The notes under the pieces were generated by a model. The model was not told the DNA's origin. It worked only from the letters and a program-made list of their open reading frames with translations, and made no database searches. Of a stretch of DNA of 64,000 nt, positions 48,801-62,287 are shown in pieces. The translations under genes and the position numbers were made by a program. Every line of letters starts with the position of its first letter. Position 1 is the first letter of the stretch. Source of the stretch: Rallus limicola (Eukaryota > Chordata > Aves > Gruiformes > Rallidae); NCBI GenBank assembly GCA_022605955.1, contig JAKCOZ010000012.1, forward strand, positions 28,109,956 through 28,173,955, written 5' to 3'.

Positions 48801-50219
48801 TAACTTGGACCTATGGAAGAAATATAAGTAACTGTGAGGAATAAAAATTAAATAGAAAAAGAAGAGGTGTTTTTAGCACATTTGACTTCTAGTTTGATAT
48901 TTTGGAGATCTCCCACCCACCCTCAGTCAGTCTCTCCCTCACGCTCCCTCCAGCTTCACCCCTTTGATTCTGCATCCTCAGAAGCACTGTGCCCATGTAG
49001 TCCCTGGGGATGTCCCCAGGGTGCTCAAGCAGCTGGCTGAGCCTGGATAACATAGGTCACACCAGAGGCTCTTTGGGAGTACAAGAACCCCAAATCCCCT
49101 TTCTCATTCCTTTACAGGGAAAAGGGAACACAAGGATTTTCCTGTCCTGCAATGCACTTTTTCTTGAAAAGAGACATTTCTTACAAGCCTCTCACAGCAA
49201 GCTCTACCTAAGTGCCTCTGAACACCCGTCTAGTATCCAAGCTGGGTACAGGGCCTAAAATGGAATGGGCTGCGCTGCAATGGGATCTGTTCTATTTCAT
49301 CTCTCAAATCCAGCTCAAGCATCAGCCCAAGACCAGCCCATTGTATGGAGAAACGCCCAGGGAAGGCAGCAGCACAGCAATTCCCAGCCTCTGGTTTCCT
49401 AACAGCAGCCAGGAGGGCTTTAGGGATGTGGGAGCCTGGGCAATTCCAGGGCTGCTTTTTGGGGCAGGAGAAACGTGAGTTTTCATGCAGTCATCATTTT
49501 GTCATTCTTTTAATGGCAATTCTGACCTACAATAATTCCCCACAGACTAAGCCTGAGGCTTTCATACAGTGCTTCCTTTACACTTTATTGCTTTCAGAGC
49601 TGCAAATATCAAAGCTGAGCATGGAGACAAGAATTCTCACTATAAAACAATATATTTAGGAACATTAAACCTTGAAAGTTTGAAGGAAATATTTAGCTAT
49701 TCCTTCTGTAAACCCTTATAAATATGAATTCTGTTCTTAGTTTGTCTTTATTTCTCTTTGATTGCTGACTGAACATAAGGAGCTTGTAGAGTCACTGATG
49801 CCCCTTTTGTAGCCACCCTGCCTTTTCCAAGAGATAACCCAGATTATCTCCTTGCCGCACTCTCACAGTTGATCTGCTCACCAGAAAAAGGGCCAGAGCA
49901 ACACAGCTATTTTCAGGGGGAAATACATTATTGGTTCTCCGTGTGTAAGAAACACATGAGGGGCTGAGCCTCAGAATAATTCTGAGAAATTACACAATAT
50001 CAAATAATTTTAATAAGCATTAAGGACACAGATGTGCAACAGCCACTTGTTAGTGTTTATTAACTGAAGGCTCATGATGGAGACACCTATGTTTCAAAAC
50101 AACGCCTCCAGTGCTGCTGCTGAGTCCCTGCTCCATCTCTAGCAAAAGATTTTGGGTTCTCAAGCCAAAGCTGCAGCAAAACCTGCCCAAGAGCCTTACC
50201 AGCTCTATGGCTCAGGGTT
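42801..50219. other. Non-coding stretch upstream of AADAC
   Basis: No exon resembling AADACL2, IGSF10, a P2RY receptor or any other family could be identified. Open frames are short and overlap on both strands. No recognisable recent transposon is present. Confidence 0.5.
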
Positions 50220-50812
50220 TGTCCTGGTTTCAGTCAGGACAGAGTTAACTTCATTTGTAGCAGCAGATGGAATGCTGTGTTTGGGAGTTACAATGAAAGC
50301 AGTGCTGATAACACCCTGATGTTTTTAGTTGCAGCCAGACAGTCAAGGAGGGGGATGCCAGGACAGGTGACCCAGATGGGCCAAAGAGAGTATTCCATGC
50401 CAATTACGTCCTGCCCAGGATAATGGGGGGCTGATGGGAGGAGGAAGGGGGGCGGTTCCAGGACGCAAGCGGCCGGGACATGAGGGTCTTGGGGGACGGT
50501 CGGGTTCTGGGACAGCTCTGGGTGGTACAGCCTGAGTTGTGTGGTTGGGTGAGAAACTGCATTGTGTATCAATAGTTTCATATTCTTTTGCTCTAAAGTC
50601 CTGTTGGCATTGTTATATTTTATCTTTCTGTTATCTTAGTAAACTATCCTTATCCCAACCCACAGGCCTCTTAACTCTAAAACCAAGAAACTATTTGCCC
50701 CTTCCTTTTCCCTTCCCTTGCTCCCCCCACCTTTCCCTTTTCTCCTGCTCTTTTACTTTAAGGAGCAGGCAGCTGCGTGGATCTCGGCCCAAGCTGGGGT
50801 GAAACCACGACA
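50220..50812 (+). mobile_element. Solo LTR, avian ERVL-type
   Basis: The 593-bp element starts TGTCCTGGTTTCAGTC and ends GTGAAACCACGACA (TG...CA ends). It is flanked by a perfect 5-bp direct repeat GGGTT at 50215-50219 and 50813-50817, the target-site duplication. An AT-rich core (50575-50660) and a long pyrimidine tract (50698-50757) are internal. The ends match the abundant bird LTR group that begins TGTCCTGGTTTC, which I associate with ERVL from memory; a 5-bp duplication fits. No internal viral genes, primer-binding site or second LTR flank it, so it is the product of LTR-LTR recombination. Confidence 0.9.
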
Positions 50813-53800
50813 GGGTTCTTCTCACAGCATGGTCAGGCCACACACTTCTCCTTGGATGTTTTGAAGTGAAAACTGTCTACGTCTACAGCTCACTAAAGCC
50901 TTCAAAAATCACGCCTGACTAGTAATAATAGCGCCAGCTCAGCAAATAGCTCTCTGACCACTTTTCTGAATGTGAAACAGGCTCCAGGACTGCAGCTCAA
51001 CTACAGGAAGACAGAGGTAGGAACATGAAGCAGCTTGCCTCTGCATGGACCCAGCCATGAGGACAACTCTGATCCCATACCTGTGCCCGCCAGGCCCCTT
51101 TCACACACTCAGACCACTGTGACCCAACAAAAGCACTTTGGAAAGCACATACCATAGTTCGCTCCTGTGCAAAGCCACCAAACAAGCCACAGGAGAACCC
51201 ACAGCCATTGCTGATAAACAAGGAAACTACTCTGCATATTAACCAACTGAAGATGCAAGGATCCTCAAAAAGCATTGCCCCAAAGCATCACAAAGCCCCT
51301 CAGAGTAGGGCGGGTTCCCGATGGAGGAGCTGTGACCTTGCTTTGGAAATAAGCCCAGCAGGTACCTGCCAGGTGCTCACCTCACCACAGGCCAGTGCCC
51401 TTCAGGGAGCAGCCACCCAAGGCACAAGTGGGGTGTCACCTAGCCCTGCACCTCTCATGCTGTCAGGGATGGCAGCTGTGTGTCTGCAGCAAGCGCTTCT
51501 GTCAGAGGCTGCTGGGGAGGCCGCAGGCAGCACAGTGAGAAAACAGGGCAGCTGCCAGATCCTGAGAAAAAGGGTTTCTTGGAAGCCTGAGCTCAGTATG
51601 CTAGCCTGGGGCTCCATCCAGCTTCCACAGAAGCTGATGGAAAGTGTCCCCAGGGTGACCCACAGCTCCCACACAGCATGAGGGGCTTCAGCACCCGTGA
51701 GCAGTACAAGCTGGCAGCTTTTAGGTCCAGTGGGACTTAATCTAAACACAGAGTAAATCTGAGCAACACAGGCCATGCACCTAGTTTTGGAATAAGAGTG
51801 TCTTTGCCTGCAGCTTTGTTAGCTCTAAATAAAATGTGATTTTACAAGCCAAATTATTCTTTAAATTGTAAAATGCATTACAGAAGGCTCAGTTTCTACA
51901 AAGCAAACCAGAAAAATCAGGTTATGGGGGAGCCTTACTTCAACCCACAGAGAGGCAAATATTACAGTGTGTATTTGAATGGAAAGTCTGAGTTTGCAGG
52001 AAACTTCATCCCTTCTGTAACGCTGCCACAAGTGGGAATGTGCACCGTTGGCCCTGCTGTGATCCTGCTACAACCAGAAACTTGTGGTTTTCCACAGATC
52101 AAATCCTCTCTGGCACTGCTTGAGGACAGGGAGTCATGAGGAGGCTTCAGGAGGCAGCAAGGTCACATCCCAGCAACAGCACACCTCACCTCCACACTGC
52201 ACCTCTCACTCCCGATCACCCAAACACCAAGAAGCTGCTTCAGAAGGCACCATAAACAGAGGCCTTCCCAGGCCTCGTCCACTGCACCAAGGGCTCCAAC
52301 CCAGGGATCCAGGCACCAAGGAGTCCAGTGCTGTCCCAGCTCTGCACCCACATGCTCAGGCACCTCTTCCACTGCAGCAGCCTTGGATTAAGGAAATGGA
52401 AAAGGGTTTCGTGCCCCTTTTGCCTTGCCCACCCTCCTCTTCAGCAGCAGGGCCTTGGCGTTTGGTGACATCAGTGACAGTTGTTCCCGGAGTAAGCACA
52501 CAGAGATGCCCTTCCTGTTACATACACCACAAACAAGCTATCAGAGAAAGACATGCAGGAGCTGCTGTCTGTCAAAACACCCCCAGAAACCTCTCCCCTT
52601 CCATGAAGATCTAGGGCCCACATGGTTTCTGACAGAAACCCCTTACTCCTGACACAAAGCAATGGCGGTGCCAGGCTACCAGCAGTGAAGGGAAAGCCCA
52701 CCAACACACAGCTACAATACAAAACACTGTCACGCTTACCTAAGTTTGTATTTAAGGGCTTAAACCAAACCAGTAAGATTTTCATATGGTGCTGCTAGAA
52801 GGAAGTAATTTCCCAAGGTTTCATCCCTACTTTTAGCTCTTGGGAAGCTGATGTTTACTAAAGGACCATTGACACCTCTTCTATTTGTACTTCACATGAA
52901 GTTGCCAATGACTTCAAGTGTTTGTTGTAATTCTCATTACTGGGATCTAATTGCTGTCACCCTTGTTTCTGGCCTCCAAGGTTCAGGGAGAGTGATTTCT
53001 GATAGATCCCTCCCTCTGGAAGCTCCAGGACCTCCTGCCTGCAGCTCCTCTGCCCCAGCTGCCTTCAGCCAGCAGCCAGAGCTGCTCTCCCAGGGCTGTC
53101 CCCTTTGAGGACAGCAGTTCCTGCAGATGTCTGGTCTTGCTTCGTAGCCCTTAAACTCTTTGTCCTTTCTTTACAGTTCCCCCAAGACCTAGCAAAGCCT
53201 CAGTGCTTTTTTCCTCCCCTTGATTATTAACTTGAAGGGAAAGTGCCAGCCACACTCAGAGCCAAAGCAAACACTTCTGGTACTGCTCTGCTCCATGTCT
53301 CAAGAGCTGATGCAGGAAAAAACAAACAGTGCTGAAGGACAGACAGATACTACATAAACCATGCTGCACGTTAGCATCTTGAAACTTTGATGGAGCTCCA
53401 CAATGCTTGTGACTTTAAAGTGATGCTTTCTACCCTTCCTGAAAAGAACTATCCAACCAAAGCACACTGAAGCAAGCAGAAGTGCACAGAGAAGGGAGAG
53501 AACAACCCCAGGCCACCAGCCTGTGCTGCAGCACCCAGCCTTACACCTCTGCCCTTCAAGAGGGGACACAGCTTCACCACCATGAAGCCCAACCTGAGAA
53601 AACTGAGCCAAAGCACCAGGAACTTTCAACTCCAGTTCAGCAGGATACAATCCCCAGAAAAGCTCAGGTTCCTCACCATCTTCGCTATTAGTCCCATAAA
53701 TCCTTCAGGGTCATTGCTTCAGAACTGGCAGGTGTCCTTAAACAAAGAACAGGAGTCTCTGAGCAGCAGTGGATGTGCTGCAAAGCACCCAAAGCATCGT

Positions 53801-56800
53801 CTGAGCAGCAGGACACAGCCTCGTGAGAGCAGGGCCAGAGAAGGCAGCTGTACCCCACCACACTCACACCTCACCTCAGCAGGAAAGGACAGGTAAAAGC
53901 AGGAAATAATAATAAATGGCTTTGCAAGTGTAAGAGTCTGTCCTGTTCAGCACTTCTGGTGTCCCTGCTGGCTGCTGCTTCTGAGCGGTTTAACACAGAT
54001 CTACAGCTGGGGACACTGGTGAATAGGTGACTGAAGACACCAGTGTGCACATCCAGAAAGACACTGGGAGCTTCCACATGCACTTGTCAGTCCTGTTCAG
54101 AAAGGAGACTGATCTGAAGCATTCCCTCTGTACTGGCCCCACGGTCCTGCTCAGAGCTACAGACCACACATGGCTTGAAGGAACAGATTTGTGATGCTCC
54201 CAGCATGGAAGTCTCTGCACTTGGGTGTCCGATTTTGGATACCAGTCTGGTAGCAGCACAGAAACTCAGGCACTGGCACACTGACAGCTCCTCATCAACT
54301 GCTCCCCAGCTCCACGGATCAAACATTTTCCTACACAGAGCCAGGCGTAAGACAGTAACAGCTTCCAAGCAAGCTGAATCCGACTACCTGATGGACCACA
54401 TCTTTGATTAAAGCATCACCCACCCAGCTGAGCTAATCAAACACATCACCCACCTTCAGGCACCACTCAAACCCAGCAGCAGGAAGGCTGTGCTCAGCAG
54501 GGCCAACGACAGAGCCATCAGCTCAGCACAGGAGCATCCAGCTGGCAGAAGGGTCTTCAGCAGAGGAAGAAGTGCCCTTCTTGGGGAGCTCAAGCCTCAC
54601 TTGAAGCCAGATCCTTTTCAAATCCTAAATTTCAACATGCTATTAAAACTTATTTCAGCCTTTTATAACTTTATTAGTAATAACACTGATGGGATTTTAA
54701 ATACCAGCGATCCCAGAAGTTGTTTAAAGATCCCATTTCTGCCGCAATAAAAGCCCCACTCACGGAATGTCCCCATCAGGCTCACAGGATGGGCTCTGTG
54801 ATTTACAGCCATGTTACTCACTCAGCAATGGGATCCAGGGAACCTCGCCTGCCCTGCACACAATTGGCTTTGAAGTTCCCAGCCTCAGACCTGCACACAA
54901 TTGGCTTTGAAGTTCCCAGCCTCAGACCCAGGGCCCATGTGTACTTGTTTAGCAGGGCCAATAAATCAGTGGCGCAGCCCCCCCGTTACAGGGCTGTCTC
55001 CTGCCCACAGGGGTTGATTAGAAAAACAGCAGAGCTGCTTTATAAAGGACTTAATCTCTTTTGATTAGTCCAAAGTTCCTCCAGCAGAGACACTTGAGAG
55101 GTCACTGTCTCCCTCACACTTCCCTTCCTTTAATTTCTAGCACCACTAAATCAGTACCAGTCTTGTAATGCAGCCTGGAAAAATCAGTGCTGTGGTTTTG
55201 CAAGTGCAAAGCTTGTATCTCACATGGCAAGTGACAGGCACTGAGGCACAGTATTTCCCTGGAATCAAACACAATGGGCTTCTCCACACCTCATCCCCAA
55301 AACCACCTTGTAGACATGTGTGTTTGTCCCCCCACACCGCTCTATTCTAGCTGCTGAAAGCCAGTTTTCCTGAGATTCCCATTCCTCTCAGAACCATGAG
55401 GAGATGTTGTACTGGCCTTTCAATATAGGGAATAAAATTGTTCAGATCACTGGCACACGCATTCTGTTTATCTCAATATCAGAATAAATAAGTGACCCTC
55501 ATTCAGTGCTTTTACTGAAACACCCTCAGAACTGGATCCAAATGGTTTTTACACTGCCCATAACATTAGCAGCACATGCAGAGTGCTGCTCCTGCATCAA
55601 AAGCCTCAATAATCTGTATGAAATAATGAGATACATTCAGTCTCTCAAGACACAGAGCAAATATCTGAGCTGGAAAAAAATGGAGCACTGACAGAAAGTG
55701 AGCCAAATGTGTTTGTCAGAGGCACTTGGATTTGCAAAGTTAGAGCCTCTACAGCCAGTTCTGGATCCTTGGAAACCAGTGGGAGTTTACCTATGTCATC
55801 ACTGGATCAGAATTTGGTCCCTCATCCTTAGTTACTATGACCTAGAAATTAAATCCAGCTCACACAGAACCAGCCAGGTATTCTCTGTACATGCTCCCAA
55901 GGGAAGAGCCTCCAGGAAGAGCAGAGGAAGCATCATGACACGCTTATTTTTGGCTTAGAAGACTTGAAGCAGTTACAAGGGGAAAGGGAAGTGCCAAAAG
56001 GCTGTCCATCAAAAGTCTGCCGGAGCAGAGTGCAGGCGCAGGGGAAGGCACAGTGTGTCTCAGGGAGTGTAAGCTCCATGTCCTTCTTAGAAGGCTTTCC
56101 AGAGCATCCACATTTAAAAGGCTGAATCTGCTTGACCTCTGACAGATATTTCTTGTTCTTTTCCTAGCAGAGATGGGTGTGAACAAGCAGCATGCACCTC
56201 CTGGGTGGGTCAGAGTAGCCTGTGCTGGAGGCGGCATCCCTCCAGCCTCCCCTGGAGCCAACCTGAGGAGCACTGAGCTGGCACAGCTGCAGTCAGGTCC
56301 CACACTGCTGCCATCCTCCAGCTTTCAATAAGCAAGAGCACAAACAAGTGTGATTGTGGGTTGAGCAAGCAATTGCATTCAACTCCAAGTGCTTTGGTTC
56401 AGAACAAGCTAATTTTTAACCATTTTCCAATGGAGTGATGAAAAGATTACATGGATTTGAGAACTGTTTCTGCCACAAAATCCAAATAATCCACAAAAGG
56501 AAAGTTCTGATACAAAGCTGTGTGGTGCTGAAGCATCAGCATCACAGTCCTGTCAAAAGCCAGGGCAGAGCCTTCCCTGTCACAAAGCCCAGCCTACATG
56601 CAAGGTGTTAACTAAAGGGCAGGCATGGAAGAAGCGAGGCCATCCATCCCGGGGAGTCTTAGGAGCCTCAAGACAATCAAAGCCAGCAGAGCTCAAGGCT
56701 GTGGGAGTCAGAAAGCATTTATGGGTGCAGGCACGCTGCTGTGGAGACTGCACACTCTCCCTTCCCACCACACAGCCCTTCCACCTCCTCTCCTGACATC

Positions 56801-59800
56801 TCCAAACACAGGAGCCTCTCCCAATGTTCGCATCAGTTCTTACCTGAACCTAAAACTGCTGCTGCCCCTCCAGGCTTGGACCTCCCCACCCCCAGCACCA
56901 CAGCCCCTAGGGAAAGAAACACACACAGGTGCTTGACACAATTCAGGGACTGGCACATGAAAACGTTGTTTTCAGTTACACTTAACACCAGTGCAGGATG
57001 AGCAGGGCACAGACACCTCGAGTGCTGCCCAACACGCACAACTTCGCTCTCACAATTCAGCCCCTGCTCCTGAAGGCACTTCAGGCTTCACATTGACAGC
57101 AACACCAGAACAAAGCTACAGGTTTCCTGTGAAGGGCACAGTAGATAAAAGCAGCTGAAAGTGAAGGGCATGTAAATGCACCTGGAAGTACTTCCAGATG
57201 CTGATGCTCCACTCCTGGCTTGTCTCAGAACATGCTCTCCAGGACAGGGTTTGTTTTCTGGAAGGACCAAAGAGTCTTTTAAAGAAAGAGCCAAGCTGTT
57301 CACTTGATCATCCTTTTCCCTCAGTGAAAGAACTCAAAGCCTTTGCAAGAAAAGGAAAAGTTGTTTTAGTTCAGATGCTGGAAAACGATGATTCTGGCCA
57401 GGTACAGCCTTGGCTTGTTCCAGCTATCCTCTGCTTCCAGCCCCAAGCAGGGAGCTGACCTTCCTGGGATAAGGGAGGAAGGAGAAAGGTTCATGCTGCA
57501 AGCACATTGCTGCACCCACCCCGGGTGCAAGTCAAACACAGGCAAGAGGAACTGTCCTTTTAAAGCAGCTGCTTCACATACACACTGTTTCCATCATGAA
57601 ACTAGTGCCTTCATCCTGAGCTGAAGCAAAGGGAAAACATGCACAACAGCCATGGATTAAGATGAAAATCCTCTGTGACCAAATGTAATAGTTACTTGGA
57701 GTAAATCTGGTATTTACAGATTGGTTGGGTTTTGTGGTTGCCTTTTTTTTTTTTCCAAGTGCTTTGAACATAAACATGACTTTATAAACACACTGGGAAG
57801 CATTTCATCTGCAGCCAGGGACAACTGTTTCGTTTCAGAAGCGAATGCCGGCTTTGGGCTGACAGAGGAACAGCTCAGCATGGCAATAGAGCATCATCTG
57901 GGCCCCTTGATGAAGGCCAGTTTACAGCAACAGGTTTCCAGCTCCCAGACACAACTCAAGCTCATGCTGTATCACCTTACCCAGAGCAAAGCTTGCTGTG
58001 GAAATAATCTGTTCACATATCTCATCCAGGAACCAGGAGCCCTAAAACAGAGTTGAGAAAAAAAGGCATGTTCTCCTCATACCAAGGAAAAAAGCTGGAA
58101 AGCATGAAAGTGGGAGGTGAATGTTGTTGCAGGACTAAGAAAAACATTGCTCAGGTTTCCGAACTGCTGAGCGTGTGGCTTAGGAGCTGCTGAAAGAATT
58201 AAGGGCACATTCCTTTCAGCCTGATTCAACAGTTTGCTTCATATAAGAATTACAGCATTAAGCTTACTGCTGTGGGAAGAGAACATATTTGCCAGCTTTT
58301 AATAGAGAGTTGCTATCCTATAGTTGCAGGCTTCCAGCCAGTGTTCACAATGGGCTGTACTGCCATCGAAGACATGCATTAAATCTGTGTCAGTCTAACT
58401 AGTCACAGTTACTCATTGGTGGTTCAAAGCCAGAGGTCCTGACCCAAGGAAGAGGCTACAGGCACAACAGCAACACCTTCTGCCTACAGATGCCTCCTCC
58501 TGCCAGTCAACACAGCCTCTTCCAACACCTCTGCTTGGGAAGTGACACACACCAGCGTGGGCCACGACCCCCTGCATCCATGTGTGAGGACCAGCCATGC
58601 CCCCAACACCTGCTCCCACACCAGGCACCTGACTGCACCATGGTCCTGTGCAGAGATGCCCTGTGCCACAAAGAGCATCCAGAGGAGACTGGCAAAGCCA
58701 ACCACAATCCAGACTCCATCTCAATTAAGTATCTCACAGCCTTCGGTAATACCCTTTCAAAGGAAGGCTGTGGCCACGGAAGGCTGAACACAGAGAAACC
58801 CATGATACAAACTGTTTGCCTTTAAGGAAAGGGTCTCTGGGAAGGGGGAAAAGCACCCAGCACTACCAAGCACTCCTCATTCGGGTGTAAGCTCACCTCT
58901 GCCTGTGCCACACAAGCTAGGGAAACAAGGTGCGTGTGCCCAGCAAGCTCAGGGCTTGCAGTCTGCGATGAAACAGAAACATGGCCTTAACAAGGCACAT
59001 CCATCATCTGATGTTTGTCTGTCAGGTTAGTGAGTGTTATTTAGCTACTGACTGAACAACAGGCATCTTTAGTAAAAAAGAAAATCACATACTAGGCTGT
59101 TCCAATTCACACACAGCATAAAATCTAGTCACTTTTTCCTAGAGCAAGAGGAAGTCACGCTTTTGTTCTTGAGCAGCATTCAATTCAAGACTTTGTCTTA
59201 CTAGGTTTTAGGTTCTTAGTGCATCACCACTTAATTTCTGACCGTGAGCCAAGGAGTAAACAGAAAAGAACATTTATTACAGCGGCTGTTGAGCTGCTTC
59301 CAGACGCTCTCACTGTTCCACATCCCCAGCAGAAAACTAATAAATAAAACCAGATTATGCTGGGCCGAATGCAAGGGATCCCCAAGCCAGGAGCCTGAGC
59401 ACTCACCAGAGGATCCCTGCCTCCCCGGGTGTCCCAATGGACCCTGTGGCACCTCCTGTCCCAGCCCAAGAGCCCCCACCTGCCCTGCAGCGCCCCAGGA
59501 TGGCAAACTGCATTAAGGGCTACACTGACGGCAGCAGGGAGATGAGAGACTGGAGCATGGGGGATGATAAATGCAGTTGGGTTTGGGGTGTTTGGATGGG
59601 CATGAGAGCATCAGATTTTTGACTGCACAGCAGCCTGCGATTCCATAAGAGGTTTTATGGGAGAAAACTGTTTTGGAAGAGTTTGAAACATTGATCCTTG
59701 GAGAGCAGACTGCATTCCATAATGGGAAAGGTCATTTGAACCGCCGCAGGGTTCCGAGGCAAACCAAGAGAAACATACAGTTAATCTGAAATACACAGCC

Positions 59801-62179
59801 TGCCTCCAAAGCGAACGGAGCACAAGAGCCACCCCTTGGGGAGCCAGTGGGGACACGCTCCGTCCCCCACCGCCCACATATGCCGGCACACAAGCAGCCT
59901 GTCCCACCCCGCACTGTGAAGGGTGCCAGACCTTGTGCACTGAGCTGGTGCCACAATGGCATTGCCTCTTTGTACCCCCCACCCTGGTAAGGTCCTGGGA
60001 AGCCAGTGCTGATGGAGCCAACACTCTCAAGAAGCTGTGAAGCTCACAGCCCACTGACAGGGCAAACCCCTGTTTCATGCCTGGTTTGGAGAAAGGAACA
60101 GCAGCCACCAAAAAGTGCTCCCCAGGAAAAGAACTGCTGCTGCAAACGCTTCTCTGGGTGGATCAGAGCGGGCACTGGATCCACAGCACTGGGGTGAAAT
60201 GTACTCCACTGACAAGAAGTTCTTAAGGACTTCGGAGCCTAAGGAACCTAGACCAGCACATCCACAGCCCAGAGCCACCCACTAAAACCAGATCCAAGTG
60301 TTCTCAAATACCTTTAGTTATGTAATTCAGAATTCACGCTTTTCCTTTTAAGTAGGAAGTCAGGAGCAGGATACCAGCACCACAGGTTTTTAACTGTCAC
60401 CTCCACAGAGCTCACTGGGAGTTATACAGATGACCCCATCAGCATTAACACAAGTTCGGTAGCACATGGTCCTGTACATCCCACCTCACATATCATCAAG
60501 GTCCCCTCTCCTGAAGACATCAGAGGTCTGATTTGTGGCCTGGTATCATGCTAAATTTGTTTATACACTTGATCAGACGCCAGATATTGCTGCCATTACA
60601 GTTAAAGCCCAAGTGGCACTGTTTATCACAGAGCTCTTCAGCTTGGTAACAGCTTGTATGCTTGTTGTACCAGGCTAAACATGAGCTGGACAACCATTTT
60701 GTAGGACACAGAAAAAGAAGCTGTGCAGTATTACCCAATGCTAGAACAGCAGTAAACAGCCTTCAGAGACCTCATCCCAAGATGCCTGTAGTCACATTTG
60801 GAAGAGACCTTGATTTTCCCTGTGGTGATTCCTTTTAAACCAGAGCACAAAATAAACACGCTAAATCTAATAAACAGCAACACAGCTTTAGCATCATTTA
60901 AACAATGAACCACAAGATGTTCAAAGCAGAGTTCAGAGCAGGGCACTGAGCTCCCATCTAACATGGCCATCGCAAGAACCTGGGGAAGAACCACTGCACA
61001 ACCATCACCACAGGCTGGTCAAGAAGCTACAGGACAAGTTTATTAAGACAGAGGTAGAGAGGAGACTCCTTGAGATCATTATCCAGCTATAACCTCAGGA
61101 CCACCTCCTGACAATGACATTTCTCTGCAGTGTTTTTAGCTGGGCATTCTGTATTGGAAGGGGTTGGGATGCACTCTGCTGAACACACATGCAGGGAAAA
61201 AAAGAGAGTGAAAACCTTAAGCTTTTCCTTTTTCTAACCCATATCACACTGCTCTGGGGTGTTCTCCTCCCAGATGACTTTTCAGGTGCTATGCAGGATG
61301 GAAGTTACTCAGTCACTCAAAGCCATTACTCAAAGCAGGTGTTAAAACCTCACACCCAGCCAGCAGCCCCATAACCAGGTTATTGATGGAAGTTCTCCAG
61401 AACCCCACCACCAGCATTACTCCAGTTCACACACTGGTTCCAGAGCCCACGCAAGTACCACTTGCTCACACAACTACAGCAGAAGAGCCTCTAATGCATA
61501 CTGAGCTTACACAGGGACACATGCCCTTGATTTTATACAACCAACCCCTGCAAGTTCAGCAATAATTAAGTGTTGCTGCCACAAATGAAGTCTAACTCTA
61601 TCCTGACTGAAACCAGGACACTAAGAACAAAAGCAGAAAGCCTAAAAGCAATCTTACTTGTACCCCAGCAACAGGCACATTCTAGCAGGGTGCTCAGGCT
61701 TTCTTACCTGCAAGGACAGGCATCAGCTCTTCCTTCTTTCCACCCCATATCATCCAAGAGAAACTTCCAGCACTGACCCTAGCTCAGACATGCCCATAGA
61801 ACACTAACACTTGTAGGACTCACATTGTGGTCCTGCTGGGCTTCCATCACACACCACCAAGCTCTATAAAAGAGCAGACTCCCTCTAAACAGCAGGCCTT
61901 AGCCCATGCTTACCTTTAAATAGTGCCTGGAGGCTGGTGTGGAAAGCAGGAGACACCCTGTGAGTCACCCTCTGAAAACAATTAAGCTCTCTGGCTAAGT
62001 AAAGCTGTTAACAAATTGAGAGCAGAGCCTATCAGCTGTGCTGAAGAAGGGCTGCAGATGAGACAAGGGAGCATACAGGGCTTTAGAGCATGCCCCTTGC
62101 AGAACTTGAGGCAGCTCAGGGACGGGAGCAGCTGTGTCCTGTTCCCTTTACCCAGCTGTGCCTGTTTGCTTCTCTGGGG
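50813..62179. other. Non-coding stretch, no gene recognised
   Basis: About 11 kb with no supportable gene on either strand. The notable items are the 37-bp tandem duplication at 54854-54927 and a T-run near 57740-57755. Either intergenic DNA or an intron of a gene outside the window would fit. Confidence 0.5.
54854..54927. repeat. Perfect 37-bp tandem duplication
   Basis: Two identical adjacent copies occupy 54854-54890 and 54891-54927. Each begins CTGCACACAATTGGC and ends CCCAGCCTCAGAC. The bases just before the first copy and after the second do not continue the array. Confidence 0.97.
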
Positions 62180-62287
62180 GAGGCTGAGGCTGAGGCTGAG
62201 GCTGAGGCTGAGGCTGAGGCTGAGGCTGAGGCTGAGGCTGAGGCTGAGGCTGAGGCTGAGGCTGAGGCTGAGGCTGAGGCTGAGGCT
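62180..62287. repeat. (GAGGCT)18 hexanucleotide array
   Basis: Eighteen uninterrupted copies of GAGGCT are present (108 bp). The array gives open Glu-Ala and Arg-Leu frames on the plus strand, which explains the repetitive short ORFs there; these are not genes. Perfect purity suggests the array is young and length-variable. Confidence 0.98.

Noticed and set aside
50220..50812. Possible complete endogenous retrovirus
   Set aside because: Only one LTR is present, bounded by target duplications; there are no internal genes or second LTR, so it is a solo LTR.
52084..52614. 176-codon plus-strand open frame in the right-hand gene desert
   Set aside because: No conserved motif, His/Pro/Ser-rich composition and no flanking exon structure; most likely a chance frame.
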